The notes below the pieces were generated by a model. The model was not told the DNA's origin, did not search any database, and saw only the letters and a list, made by a program, of their open reading frames with translations. Positions 15,369 to 23,918 of a stretch of 26,334 bases of DNA are shown in pieces; position 1 is the stretch's first letter, and the number at the start of each line of letters is the position of its first letter. The DNA lies in contig CAYLNH010000075.1 of NCBI GenBank assembly GCA_964384625.1, forward strand, positions 1 to 26,334. Direction: 5' to 3'. Source of the DNA: CAYLNH01 sp964384625 (lineage in GTDB: Bacteria > Verrucomicrobiota > Lentisphaeria > JABSQK01). A program made the translations under genes and the position numbers.

Positions 15369-15962
15369 ATGTTCGGACGACTTGGACTCCTGGCCGCCGT
15401 GGCGCTAACTACAATGTTCTGCTGCTCCTGCGGCACGGTGCGTGAGACACTGCCGGCGCGGTCTGCGACGGAGCAGTTGATGATCTCAACGGCTGCCGAT
15501 CGCGCCATCGCCAAGCTGCCGGCCGACGTCGTTGAAGGCAAGAACGTCTTCATCGAGGTAAAGAACCTCGACGGCTACGACAAGCCGTACGTGATTGAAC
15601 GACTGCGCAAGGAAGTCTCGGACAAGAAGGGCCTCCTTGCGCCGGCCGCCGACAAGGCGGATGTTGTTTTCGAGGTGGCCTCGGGCGCTCTGTCCGTGGA
15701 CAAGGTCAACTTCCTGTTTGGCATGCCCGAGCTGCCCCTGCCGATTCCCTCCGCTGAGACGTTCAAAATACCGGAAATACCGATCATCAAACGGATGAAG
15801 TATCACAGCCACGCCAAGATTCTGATCACCGTGATCGATCCAAAAACCAACAAGTCGATCGTCGCCCTCGATCCGTTCTACGGCAAAGTCAAAGACGTCT
15901 ACTGGTGGTTCTTCTTCATCGGGCCGTTCCGTTTCACCGACTTGCCGTATCAAGTGCGATAA
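15369..15962 (+). CDS. Small putative lipoprotein, function unknown
   Basis: A 197-residue protein. The ATG at 15369 is preceded by AAAGGA; a longer frame from 15330 is unlikely. Residues 1-21 form a signal sequence with Arg4, a hydrophobic core LLAAVALTTMF and a cysteine cluster CCSC (18-21), so export and lipidation are plausible although the lipobox is imperfect. The body alternates charged and hydrophobic residues; residues about 110-150 are Pro/Ile-rich (ELPLPIPS, KIPEIPIIKR) and the C-terminus has a striking aromatic patch, VYWWFFFIGPFRF (178-190). I recognise no catalytic motif. It lies 24 bases before the MscS gene in the same direction, so the two may be co-transcribed. Confidence 0.8.
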   Translation: MFGRLGLLAAVALTTMFCCSCGTVRETLPARSATEQLMISTAADRAIAKLPADVVEGKNVFIEVKNLDGYDKPYVIERLRKEVSDKKGLLAPAADKADVVFEVASGALSVDKVNFLFGMPELPLPIPSAETFKIPEIPIIKRMKYHSHAKILITVIDPKTNKSIVALDPFYGKVKDVYWWFFFIGPFRFTDLPYQVR

Positions 15963-15986
15963 CCAGTCAGACCAAAGGGGTGCGCC

Positions 15987-16823
15987 ATGGAAATTGATTT
16001 CGGCAAAATCGCTCAGCAGATCACCGAATTCTGTACTGTCTACGGGCTGAAGGTCCTCGCGGCATTGGTCATTCTGGTTGTCGGAATGATCATTGCCAAG
16101 ATCATCCGCAAGCTCGTGCGCCGCGTGCTGGAAGGCCGTAAGGTCGATTCGGCAATTGTCTCGTTTACCACAGGCCTGGTGTACAGTTCGCTGGTGGTTT
16201 TCGTGGTGATTGCGGCGCTTGGCCAGCTCGGCGTCCGGACTACCTCACTGGTGGCCGTCATCGGTGCTGCCGGCCTGGCAATCGGCCTGGCTCTGCAGGG
16301 GTCGTTGTCAAACTTCGCGGCCGGTTTCCTGATCCTCGTGTTCAAACCGTTCAAAGCGAGTGATTTTATCGAGGCGAACGGTGTGGCCGGCGTGGTCAAG
16401 AGCGTCCACATCTTTACCACGGAGTTGCGGACGCCCGACAACAAAGTGATCATCGTCCCCAACGCCAAGTTGACCGATGACAACATCATCAACTACAGCG
16501 CCGCCGGCGAACGCCGGATCGATATGGTCGTCGGCATCGCCTATGATGCGGACATCGATCAGGCCCGACAGATCATGGCCGACATCCTGTCCAGCGACGA
16601 TCGCGTGCTGGAGGATCCGGCGCCGCAGATTGCCGTCTCGGAACTGGCGGACAACAGCGTCAACTTCGTGCTGCGGCCGTGGGTGAAAGTCGAGCATTAC
16701 TGGGACGCGATGTTCGAGATCACCGAGAAGGTGAAGAAGGCCTTCGACAAGGCCGGCATCGGCATCCCGTTTCCGCAACGCGATGTCTGGCTCCATCAGA
16801 TCGACGACGACAGCGCCGCGTAA
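15987..16823 (+). CDS. mscS: Small-conductance mechanosensitive channel, MscS family
   Basis: A 278-residue channel, close to E. coli MscS (286). It opens under membrane tension to release solutes during hypo-osmotic shock. Three TM helices are seen (about 20-42, 58-82, 87-120); TM3 holds the pore-lining Gly/Ala pattern AAGLAIGLALQGSLSNFAAG (94-113), followed by FKPFKASDFIEANG (119-132), the beta-domain sequence TPDNKVIIVPNAKL and the terminal GIPFPQRDVWLHQ. AAAGGGG lies 7 bases before the ATG. A hairpin with a T-rich tail follows the stop. Nothing in it departs from the family. Confidence 0.95.
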   Translation: MEIDFGKIAQQITEFCTVYGLKVLAALVILVVGMIIAKIIRKLVRRVLEGRKVDSAIVSFTTGLVYSSLVVFVVIAALGQLGVRTTSLVAVIGAAGLAIGLALQGSLSNFAAGFLILVFKPFKASDFIEANGVAGVVKSVHIFTTELRTPDNKVIIVPNAKLTDDNIINYSAAGERRIDMVVGIAYDADIDQARQIMADILSSDDRVLEDPAPQIAVSELADNSVNFVLRPWVKVEHYWDAMFEITEKVKKAFDKAGIGIPFPQRDVWLHQIDDDSAA

Positions 16824-16851
16824 CCACCGTCACCGCGTTCATCCCGGGCCG

Positions 16852-16882
16852 GAACCGCACTTGCGGTTCTTCATACATTTTG
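16852..16882 (+). terminator. Weak Rho-independent terminator after mscS
   Basis: Perfect 7-bp stem GAACCGC/GCGGTTC (16852-16858 and 16863-16869) with loop ACTT, followed by a T-rich but interrupted tail to about 16882. It lies between the mscS stop and the strong ribosome site of the next gene, so it may attenuate rather than end transcription. Confidence 0.4.
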
Positions 16883-16901
16883 TTCGACGGAAGGAGGAGA
16901 G

Positions 16902-17570
16902 ATGCGCAACCCGAATCACCACGTGCCGCGCGGCAGTACGACTCCGCACTTCACGTTGCTGATCGTCGGCGTCATCATGGTTGTCGTGGTGCTGGATGTC
17001 TTCCATCGCCGCTTCGGGTTCGGTCTGAGTTTCCGCACAAGCCTGCTGGTGCTTGGCGGCCTTGTCGGACTCGCCGCAGTGATGTTTCTGGTGTATCGCT
17101 TGTTGTTTGCGCGGCGCAACCGGAAGTTGGCCCGGGAGTACGGCATCCGCTATGAAGAAGAGGCCCCGGCGCATCTGAAGGAGCGCCTGGACAACTTCGA
17201 CGGCCTGCCGGACTACGGCTTCTCTTACCAGTATTCTTTCTACCTGAAGGACGAGGGCAAACTGCGCGCCGCGGTCTTCCAACACGGTTGGGAAACCGGT
17301 TTCGGCGACCTTCGCAGATCCCACACCGCCCCGGCGTTCGCGGTGGATCTGGCGGCTGTCCCGGAGCTCTCGGCAACAGAGGTCCTGGCGCTGTTCGAGC
17401 CGCAAGCCGACCTGCAGTCCGCCGAACAGGACGGCCTGTTTGTTGTCTTCACCGAAAAGCCGTCCCATCCTGCCTTGCTGCCGGAGCACATCCTGCCGGC
17501 GGTCGGCCGGCTGTACACGATGAAGACCGCGGCAAACCACTCCGCCGGAGACGGCGACGGCGCCGCCTGA
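16902..17570 (+). CDS. Unknown two-TM membrane protein
   Basis: A 222-residue protein that I do not recognise. A strong ribosome site (AAGGAGGAG) sits directly before the ATG at 16902. Two TM helices (about 18-36 and 45-66) with a short linker are followed by a basic stretch (ARRNRKLAREYG) and a soluble domain of about 150 residues with alternating aromatic residues (GFSYQYSFYLKDEGKLR) and a C-terminal Gly/Asp/Ala tail. The basic stretch after TM2 suggests the soluble domain is cytoplasmic. It lies 78 bases after mscS, in the same direction, with the hairpin between; a shared envelope or osmotic role is only a guess. Confidence 0.8.
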   Translation: MRNPNHHVPRGSTTPHFTLLIVGVIMVVVVLDVFHRRFGFGLSFRTSLLVLGGLVGLAAVMFLVYRLLFARRNRKLAREYGIRYEEEAPAHLKERLDNFDGLPDYGFSYQYSFYLKDEGKLRAAVFQHGWETGFGDLRRSHTAPAFAVDLAAVPELSATEVLALFEPQADLQSAEQDGLFVVFTEKPSHPALLPEHILPAVGRLYTMKTAANHSAGDGDGAA

Positions 17571-17608
17571 CCGCGCTTTCGACTGTGCGCCGCCGGCGGC
17601 GTCCCGGC

Positions 17609-17971
17609 TCAGGTCCGGGGATTGCGGATCCGGTAGCGCAGGCGGATACAGGGGCAGTGCTCTTCCAGGTCGTCGACCTGCCAGTCGTAAGGGAAGCTGC
17701 GGCATTGGCCGGGGCGGCAGCGGTAGACACGGCACCGGTTGGGTTCAATAAAGAAGATGCACTGGCCTTTCTCGTTTTCGGTCAGACTCAGACTGTGGCG
17801 GGTCGACGTCAGGCGGGTGTAGTTTTCGATAAACGCATCTGACCTCATCCCCAGTTCCGCGGCCATGGCGGCGATCTCCTGATCGCTGACATGGACATAG
17901 CCGGGCCAGCAGCAGCAGGCGCCGCAGCGGCGGCAGAAGTACAGGGTTGTCTCGGCAGCGTTCGGGTCCAT
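17609..17971 (-). CDS. YkgJ-type CxxCxxCC cysteine-cluster protein
   Basis: A 120-residue protein of the family annotated as zinc- or iron-chelating. The N-terminal motif CRRCGACCC (13-21) supplies Cys13, 16, 19, 20 and 21, and further cysteines occur in GQCIFF, NRCRVYRCRPGQCRSFP and EHCPC, the usual pattern. It probably binds a metal ion or Fe-S cluster; no enzymatic role is established. The ATG at 17971 has no spaced ribosome site, but TACAAT lies five bases upstream on the minus strand, so a leaderless message is possible. It is convergent with the gene ending at 17570 and divergent from the glycosyltransferase gene at 18114. Confidence 0.88.
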   Translation of the reverse strand: MDPNAAETTLYFCRRCGACCCWPGYVHVSDQEIAAMAAELGMRSDAFIENYTRLTSTRHSLSLTENEKGQCIFFIEPNRCRVYRCRPGQCRSFPYDWQVDDLEEHCPCIRLRYRIRNPRT

Positions 17972-18113
17972 CCTGTATTGTATCGCCGGATTGCAGCGGC
18001 GGAAGTCGTGCCCGCGGGAATTCTTGCGTTGAGCGGTCTGCTGTGAGGTAACGGCGGCGTAAAAACCGGCGTCGTCGGCTTTGCTGTTGCGCCTCGGTGC
18101 CGTAGCTTAGGCC

Positions 18114-19820
18114 GTGGATCTCGATTCTGTTCCAACCAAAGCAGAGAGCGCGCCCGGCAGAACGTGGTGGGCCGGCTACCGGCCCGTTGTGGTTCTTACC
18201 GTTGTGGTGATCGTTGTCTACGGGCGCACGCTGGGCTACGGTTTCACCAATTGGGACGACCAGATCTTCATCGAGCGCAACGCGGTGATCCAGTCGATGG
18301 CGCCGGCGAATCTGGTTCGGGTGCTGGCTCCGGGCGGCGTGCCGCGCGAGATGATCTACATCCCGTTGACGTACCTGAGCTACATGCTGGAGATCGCGAT
18401 TGCCGGTCTGGACCCCGGCTTCATGCACGCCACGAATCTTCTGCTGCATCTGGCAAACGTACTGCTCGTCTACGGTCTCTTCCGGCTGCTTGGCCTGCAG
18501 TCGCGCGGGGCATTCGTCGGCGCCCTGGCGTTTGCGATTCATCCGCTGCAGGCCGAGACCGTTGCGTGGCTGATGGGGCGGAAGGACCTGCTGGCGACAA
18601 TGTTGGCGCTGACGGCGCTGCTGAGCTACGAACTGGGGCGCCGCCGGGACGATGCCGTCCCCTGGCTGGCGGCGGCGTTTCTGGCCTTTGTCGCGGCGAT
18701 CCTGGCGAAGCCGGCGTTGATTATCCTGCCGGCATTGCTGGTCCTGCTGGACCTGCGCCGCGAGCGCGACTGGGGGAAGGTCGGGTGGCTGCAGATCCTG
18801 CCGTTCCTCCTGGCGGCGTCGGTGGTGTTCGGGCTGCACCTGAGCATGCCCCGGCGGGGCGGCCCGGTGCCGGCGCCGGCGGTGCGTCTGGCGGGACTGT
18901 GCTGGCTCGGCTGGCATTGGTTCCGGCAGTTGCTGCTGCTGGGGCGGCCGGTGCCGCTTTACTGCTGGCCGCCGCGACTGGCATGGCTGGGGCTGCCGGT
19001 CTTTGCGGCGTTCGCCGGGTTGCTGGCAGCGGCGTGGCGGCGGCGCTGGACCTGGATCTGGTTTGGGCTGGGATTCTGGGCGCTGGCCTTCGTGCCGGCC
19101 GCCAAGATCGTCCTGGACCACCGCGATTTCATCACGGCCGACCGCTACGGCTATTTCCCGGTGATCGGGATAGCGCTGCTGTTGGGCGTTGGCTGGCAGT
19201 CGTTGCCGCCGGGCAGATGGCGGCAGCCGGCGCAGGCCGCGATGGTCCTGTGGTTCCTCGTGGCGGCGGTGAACGTGGTGTTGGCCGTTGACGTCTGGCG
19301 GTCGTCGGCGGCAGTCTGGGAGCGCGTTGTCCGGGTCTACCCGGAAGCGTTGCTGCCGCGGCTGAACCGGGCGACCACGCTGGCGGAGATGGGGCAGGGC
19401 GCCAAGGCCCGGCGCGACTATGAAACGGCCCTCCGGCTGGATGGCGACAGCCTGGAGGTGTTGACCGCCTTCGCGGCCTTCCGCCTGCGGCGCGGCGAAT
19501 ACGACGAAGCCCGATCGCTGCTGCAGACGGCGGCGGCCCGTTACGGCAAGTCCTGGCGGGTCCCGTTTCTGACGGGTCAGTTGTTCGAAGGACAGGGACG
19601 GTGGGATGCGGCGCGCTCCGCCTATGAGGCCGCCTGGAAGGCGCAGCTGGCGTTGCCCCCGGTACAGCAGTCCAAATCCGCCCAGGCAGACATCGGCTTC
19701 CGCCTGGCTCGAATATATCGGCAACTGGGGTTGGACGCGAAGTCCCGCCGGACCGCCGAGGAGGTCCTGATCCTGGATCCCGCGCACGCCGGTGCGAAGG
19801 CGTTGCTCAGAAGCGACTGA
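18114..19820 (+). CDS. GT-C membrane glycosyltransferase with C-terminal TPR repeats (TMTC-like)
   Basis: A 568-residue polytopic protein. The first lumenal/periplasmic loop after TM1 has TNWDDQIF (45-52), the acidic pair typical of GT-C transferases, followed by family-like segments HATNLLLHLANVLLVYGL and HPLQAETVAWLMGRKDLLA. About ten TM helices reach to about residue 400; the rest (about 405-565) folds as TPR repeats (RLNRATTLAEMGQGAKARRDYETAL is one unit). This arrangement is that of bacterial TMTC-like proteins, which are expected to move sugar from a polyprenyl-phosphate donor to a protein or lipid. The only start after the in-frame TAG (18108-18110) is GTG at 18114; no strong ribosome site is seen, so the exact start is uncertain. 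A second GT-C gene follows after 49 bases. Confidence 0.85.
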   Translation: MDLDSVPTKAESAPGRTWWAGYRPVVVLTVVVIVVYGRTLGYGFTNWDDQIFIERNAVIQSMAPANLVRVLAPGGVPREMIYIPLTYLSYMLEIAIAGLDPGFMHATNLLLHLANVLLVYGLFRLLGLQSRGAFVGALAFAIHPLQAETVAWLMGRKDLLATMLALTALLSYELGRRRDDAVPWLAAAFLAFVAAILAKPALIILPALLVLLDLRRERDWGKVGWLQILPFLLAASVVFGLHLSMPRRGGPVPAPAVRLAGLCWLGWHWFRQLLLLGRPVPLYCWPPRLAWLGLPVFAAFAGLLAAAWRRRWTWIWFGLGFWALAFVPAAKIVLDHRDFITADRYGYFPVIGIALLLGVGWQSLPPGRWRQPAQAAMVLWFLVAAVNVVLAVDVWRSSAAVWERVVRVYPEALLPRLNRATTLAEMGQGAKARRDYETALRLDGDSLEVLTAFAAFRLRRGEYDEARSLLQTAAARYGKSWRVPFLTGQLFEGQGRWDAARSAYEAAWKAQLALPPVQQSKSAQADIGFRLARIYRQLGLDAKSRRTAEEVLILDPAHAGAKALLRSD

Positions 19821-19869
19821 AACAAGACGCCGGCCCCCGTTCCGAACATGGACTCCGCAGGAAGCTTTG

Positions 19870-21363
19870 ATGTCCGAAACACCGCAATCAGGCGAGCCGG
19901 TTGACCTTCGAGGGGCCCGCGCTGGACCCCGATGGATCGTGGTCGTGACGGCGGCAGCCGCAGTGGTGTTGGTCGGTTGTTTCGCGGGGATTACGGTATT
20001 GAGTCGGCAGTTCGTCTATGGCGAAGGCCACGCGGAACGGCCGATTGACACGTTTCTGGCATTGTACTTCCTGGCTTGGGCGGCCTTTGCCGCGGCGGCC
20101 TTTGCTGCTCCGCAACTGCGCGACCGCCGGTGGCTCTGGGGCGTGTTGGCGATTGCGGCAATCCTGCGGCTGACGGTGTTCTTCTCGAATCCGATCCAGG
20201 AAGCTGACTTCTACCGGTATATCTGGGAAGGGCATGTCGTCCTGGCCGGCCGCAACCCGGCCGGCGCCGCGCCGGCCGAGTTGGCCCCGTATCAGCCGGA
20301 TCGGGGCGCCTTCGACCTGTGGGCGGTCGAGTCGGACCCCGGGCAGACGGAAGCCGCCCGGTTGGTCCGCGAGCGCGTGAGTTATCCCACGGTGTCGACG
20401 ATCTACCCCCACCTGGCGCAGGCCGTATTCGCGGTCAACAGCCAACTGTGGGGCTGGGACCCCCTGGGGTTCCGCAAGACCCTGCTGGTGTTCGATCTGC
20501 TGACGCTTCTGCTGCTCTGGCTCATCCTGCGGGAGCGGCACCAGCCGCCGGCCGTGCTGCTGCTGTACGCCTGGTGTCCCATTGTGTTAAAAGAAATTAC
20601 GAACTCCATGCACATCGATGCGGTCTGCGTCTGTCTGCTGGCAGCATTTGTCCTGGCCTTTATGAAGCAACAGTATTTTCTCGGATTCCTCGCGCTGTTC
20701 CTGGCGTCGCTGGTGAAGATCACGCCGCTGGTTCTGTTCCCGCTCGCGGGCTTTTACCTGTTGCGTCGCGGCCTCTGGCGGCGGTTGTTGTGGCAGACTG
20801 CGGTGATGGTCGCTTTGGGACTGATCGCCCTGTGGATCATGCATCTCGGCGCCGCCGACCCGTTGTCCGGCTTGCGTGCGTTCGCCGGGGGATGGCGGCA
20901 GAACGACTCGATCTACGGGGTGACGCACTTTGTGCTGCAGTCCGTTCTGGAGCCGGAGTATGCGGCCGGTGCGACCAGGGGGATCCTGTTCTCGCTGTAT
21001 GCCGTCGGTCTCGGGTTGTCGTATATCTACGTCGACCGGCTGGATCGCCTGATCGACGCCTGCGGCTGGGCCTTGCTGGCGTTGTTCCTGATCAGTCCGG
21101 TGGGGAACCCCTGGTATCTGATGTGGCTGCTGCCGTTCTATGTCTGGCGCCGGCGCTGGCTGTGGCTCGCGGTCCTGGTGCTGACATCATTGTACTACCG
21201 GGTGTTCGTGCTGCAGTATAACGGAGCTGCCGCCGCGGCCTTTACCCGCTTGCAATTGGCCGAGTATCTGCCAGTGTTTGCCTTGTTCCTCGGGAGTCTC
21301 GTGTGGTCCGTCGGCCGTCGCCTGCGGCGGTCGTCGACGGCCGCGGCACCGGGAACTGAATAG
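19870..21363 (+). CDS. GT-C/GT87-like polyprenyl-phosphate-dependent mannosyltransferase
   Basis: A 497-residue membrane protein with about 11-12 TM helices. After the second TM comes QEADFYRYIWEGHVVLAGRNPA, whose DxYRYxWxGxxxxxGxNP pattern is the signature of alpha-mannosyltransferases such as MptA-like and GT87 enzymes; the Asp is the expected catalytic base. YPTVSTIYPHLAQ and VKITPLVLFPL are also family-like. A longer frame starts at 19792 but overlaps the previous gene; ATG 19870 has AGGA upstream. The donor is most likely a polyprenyl-phosphate hexose; the acceptor is unknown. The gene is part of the rightward run leading into three lipoprotein genes. Confidence 0.85.
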   Translation: MSETPQSGEPVDLRGARAGPRWIVVVTAAAAVVLVGCFAGITVLSRQFVYGEGHAERPIDTFLALYFLAWAAFAAAAFAAPQLRDRRWLWGVLAIAAILRLTVFFSNPIQEADFYRYIWEGHVVLAGRNPAGAAPAELAPYQPDRGAFDLWAVESDPGQTEAARLVRERVSYPTVSTIYPHLAQAVFAVNSQLWGWDPLGFRKTLLVFDLLTLLLLWLILRERHQPPAVLLLYAWCPIVLKEITNSMHIDAVCVCLLAAFVLAFMKQQYFLGFLALFLASLVKITPLVLFPLAGFYLLRRGLWRRLLWQTAVMVALGLIALWIMHLGAADPLSGLRAFAGGWRQNDSIYGVTHFVLQSVLEPEYAAGATRGILFSLYAVGLGLSYIYVDRLDRLIDACGWALLALFLISPVGNPWYLMWLLPFYVWRRRWLWLAVLVLTSLYYRVFVLQYNGAAAAAFTRLQLAEYLPVFALFLGSLVWSVGRRLRRSSTAAAPGTE

Positions 21364-21396
21364 CTTGGGGAATTCCTCCGTCTGAATGTGAGTACG

Positions 21397-22827
21397 ATGC
21401 GGTTCAAGAAATACATCCGAGCAGGTTTGCGGGCGTTGCCGGTCCTGCTGGCGCTGGCGCCGGCGGCCGGTTGTGCCCTGCAGTCCTACAACATGGAGGC
21501 CCGCAGTTTTTACCGCGACTACCGGGAAGGCCGGGCAGCCAGGGCAGCGGCGAAGGTGTCGAAGAAAGCGAAGAAGAAAGCGAACGGCCGGGATCGTCTG
21601 CTGTGGCGGCTGGAGCAGGGCACGGTGTTGTTGTCGGCGGCGGATTTCGAGGCGAGCCTGCGGGCGTTCGAAGCAGCCGAGGCGGTGCTCCGCGACTACG
21701 ACGAGCGCGCCGTGGTTACGGGCCGGGGATTGGCCCGCGAAGGCGCGGCGTTGATGACGAATACGACGGCGATTCCGTACTACGGCCGGGGCTACGACAA
21801 GATCATGCTGAACACCTACAAAGCGTTGGCCTACGCCCGGCAGGGCAAGCTCGAAGATGCCCGCGTGGAACTGCGGCGGGCCTATGAGCGCCAGAAGCAG
21901 GCGGTGGAAAAGCACGGGAAGGCTATTGAACGCGCGCAGGCCCGGGCCCGGCGCGAACAGGCCGACCCGGACAAGGCGATGGCCAATCCCAGGGTGCGCC
22001 GACAGATGGCGGAGCACTACGGCAATCTGGACGCGATGCGGGCCTACGCCGAGTATGTCAATCCGTTTACCGTCTATCTCGACGGCCTGCTGAGTCTGGC
22101 GGCGGGCGGGAACTCCGACCTCGAACGGGCCAAGAAGAATTTCGAGCGTACGCTGGGCATGGTCGGCGCCAAGGACCTCCTTGCCGCCGATCTGGAGAGC
22201 GTCGAGAAACGCTACGGCACCGGGCGGGTGCCGCCGACGGTATATGTCGTGATCGAGAACGGGATGGCGCCGGTGCGGCGTGAGATTTCCTTCTTCCTGC
22301 CGATTATCGCACCGGTACCCCGGAAAGGCGGCCGCGTGAAGGTGTACGGCCAGTTCGTCTCGGCATCGTTCCCGCGGCTTGAGTTCCAGCCGGCGCCCTA
22401 CCGGCATTTTGATCTGCGCGCCGGCGGCGAGAGCCTCGGGCGCACGCAACTGCTCTGCAGTATGGACGCGGTGATTGGCCGTGAGTTCAAACATGAACTG
22501 CCGATTATCTTTGCCCGCACCCTGGCGGCGACCACGGCGCGGGCCCTGGCCCGGTACCGGGCCGCCAAGGAAGAGGGCATCTGGGCCGATTTCGGCATGC
22601 TGCTCTACGATGTCGCGGTGGCCCGGGCCGATCTGCGGACCTGGCTGACCCTGCCGAAGGAGTTCCAGTTTGCCCGCTTCCCCGCGCCCGCACGGAAGCT
22701 TGATATTTTTGCCGATAACGGACAGAAGATCGTAACCCTTGACCTGCCGCAAGCGCAGATGACTCTGGTGTATGTGAAAACACCGAGCCGCGGCGTGGTA
22801 TCGGTACAGGTCATCAAACTCAGGTGA
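21397..22827 (+). CDS. COG3014-family outer-membrane lipoprotein with TPR-like repeats
   Basis: A 476-residue lipoprotein. The signal peptide ends in PAAGC with the lipidated Cys at residue 26. Residues 60-260 form helical TPR-like repeats (FEASLRAFEAAEAVLRDY, KALAYARQGKLEDARVELRRAYER); the later part is beta-rich and poorly characterised. I assign COG3014 from length, the MLNTYKALAYARQGKLEDARVELRR-type region and its neighbours: in other bacteria this protein commonly precedes YcfL and LpoB, exactly as here. ATG at 21397 is preferred; GTG at 21388 is possible. Only 33 bases separate it from the glycosyltransferase gene and 8 from the YcfL-like gene. Confidence 0.8.
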   Translation: MRFKKYIRAGLRALPVLLALAPAAGCALQSYNMEARSFYRDYREGRAARAAAKVSKKAKKKANGRDRLLWRLEQGTVLLSAADFEASLRAFEAAEAVLRDYDERAVVTGRGLAREGAALMTNTTAIPYYGRGYDKIMLNTYKALAYARQGKLEDARVELRRAYERQKQAVEKHGKAIERAQARARREQADPDKAMANPRVRRQMAEHYGNLDAMRAYAEYVNPFTVYLDGLLSLAAGGNSDLERAKKNFERTLGMVGAKDLLAADLESVEKRYGTGRVPPTVYVVIENGMAPVRREISFFLPIIAPVPRKGGRVKVYGQFVSASFPRLEFQPAPYRHFDLRAGGESLGRTQLLCSMDAVIGREFKHELPIIFARTLAATTARALARYRAAKEEGIWADFGMLLYDVAVARADLRTWLTLPKEFQFARFPAPARKLDIFADNGQKIVTLDLPQAQMTLVYVKTPSRGVVSVQVIKLR

Positions 22828-22835
22828 GGAGTATC

Positions 22836-23264
22836 ATGAGAGGATTCCTGCAGATTATGGCCGGCGTGACGCTGGCCGCGAGTGCGGCCGGCCTGGCCGG
22901 GTGTTCCGCCAAACGGGTAAATGTCGTCGAGCCGAAACACAAAGAAGGCACGCCGCAATATATCGTGACCAAACGCATCGTTGCCGACAAGAAGTTCCTG
23001 CGGCAGTTCAACATCCTTGGCGAAAACGTCAGGACCAGCCAGAGCGGCTTGCTGGAGGTTCAGGTGCGTTTGCAGAATCGTACGCGCAAGACCATCTTTC
23101 TGGATTACCGCATTGACTGGACCGATCAGGATATGATGGTGGTCGACAGCCCGAGCTCGCGTTGGCTGCAGAAAAAGGTGATGCCCGGTGATACGGTTTT
23201 CATCATCGGTATCGCGCCGAGTCCGAACGTGAAAGATTTCTATATCAAACTGAAACGGCATTGA
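22836..23264 (+). CDS. YcfL-like (DUF1425) lipoprotein
   Basis: A 142-residue lipoprotein; LAGC gives a good lipobox with Cys23. The body reads as an immunoglobulin-like beta sandwich: LLEVQVRLQNRTRKTIFLDY (the nonlinear LEVQ-N-T core of YcfL), DWTDQDMMVV, and a final MPGDTVFIIGIAP-type segment. In E. coli ycfL lies directly upstream of lpoB, and the same order is seen here. The ATG at 22836 has GAGGAG 5 bases upstream; a GTG at 22824 in the same frame overlaps the previous stop and is unlikely. The molecular role of YcfL is not established. Confidence 0.85.
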   Translation: MRGFLQIMAGVTLAASAAGLAGCSAKRVNVVEPKHKEGTPQYIVTKRIVADKKFLRQFNILGENVRTSQSGLLEVQVRLQNRTRKTIFLDYRIDWTDQDMMVVDSPSSRWLQKKVMPGDTVFIIGIAPSPNVKDFYIKLKRH

Positions 23265-23276
23265 CGGAGGTTCCCC

Positions 23277-23918
23277 ATGAAGTATCTGACGCAAATCACA
23301 GTTGCCGGCGTCTATATCACCGCCATGATCCTGGTCAGCGGCTGCCGGACCGGTCCGGACGTAACCTACCTGGATCCCAAGAGCAATGAGAGCAAAATCG
23401 TTCGAGTCGGCAGTATCGACCAGCAGGACTGGGGCTTTGCCGCCACCAAGATGACCGATTCCCTTATGCGTTCCGGCGTGCTCGACAAACCAAAACAGGC
23501 GGGCAAGAAAAACGTCATCATGATCAGCCGGATCCAAAACAAGACCGCTGAACATGTCGACATCGATTTGCTCGTGAAGAAAATGCGGACGTCCGTCCTG
23601 CGCAGCGGTAAGGCGCTGACGACGACCGCGGTGCGCGCCGGCGGCGCCGAGGACCCGGCCAGCATGAAGACCCGCAAAGAACTGCGCGGCAATGAGGAGT
23701 TCGATCAATCGACCGTCGCGAAGAAGGGCAAGATGCTGGCGCCGCACTACAGCCTGTCCGGCAAGATTATCCAGAGCAATGCCCGCGCCGGCAGAGTTTC
23801 GCAGGCGACGTTTACCTTTCAGCTCTCGCTGACGGATATTGAAACCGGTCTGGCTGTTTGGGAGGACGAGTTCGAGATCGTCAAGCAGGGCAAGAAAAAG
23901 GCCGCCGTCGGCTGGTGA
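23277..23918 (+). CDS. lpoB: LpoB-like penicillin-binding-protein activator lipoprotein
   Basis: A 213-residue outer-membrane lipoprotein with lipobox VSGC (Cys23). In enterobacteria LpoB reaches through the peptidoglycan to stimulate the synthase PBP1b. The family core is clear: QQDWGFAATKMTDSLMRSGVL (matching the DWG-A-x-M-x-x-SLL pattern), VIMISRIQNKTAEHVDIDLL (matching NSTSEHIDTQLL), then HYSLSGKIIQSN and TGLAVWEDEFEIVKQ, as in LpoB. GGAGG lies 7 bases before the ATG. Residues 24-55 are a much shorter linker than in E. coli, so the reach differs. It ends the co-directional run; whether a PBP1b-type partner exists cannot be seen here. Confidence 0.85.
   Translation: MKYLTQITVAGVYITAMILVSGCRTGPDVTYLDPKSNESKIVRVGSIDQQDWGFAATKMTDSLMRSGVLDKPKQAGKKNVIMISRIQNKTAEHVDIDLLVKKMRTSVLRSGKALTTTAVRAGGAEDPASMKTRKELRGNEEFDQSTVAKKGKMLAPHYSLSGKIIQSNARAGRVSQATFTFQLSLTDIETGLAVWEDEFEIVKQGKKKAAVGW

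Noticed and set aside
17587..17600. GC-rich 14-base palindrome between convergent genes as a bidirectional terminator
   Set aside because: It has no loop and no T-run on either strand, so it does not meet terminator criteria.
17745..19787. 680-codon open frame on the minus strand
   Set aside because: Antisense of the TPR-bearing glycosyltransferase gene; low-complexity Gln/Arg/Pro/His composition and it also covers the YkgJ-type gene in another frame.
21187..22752. 521-codon minus-strand frame
   Set aside because: Opposite the COG3014 lipoprotein gene; no motifs and no ribosome site, whereas the plus-strand gene has a signal peptide, lipobox and operon spacing.
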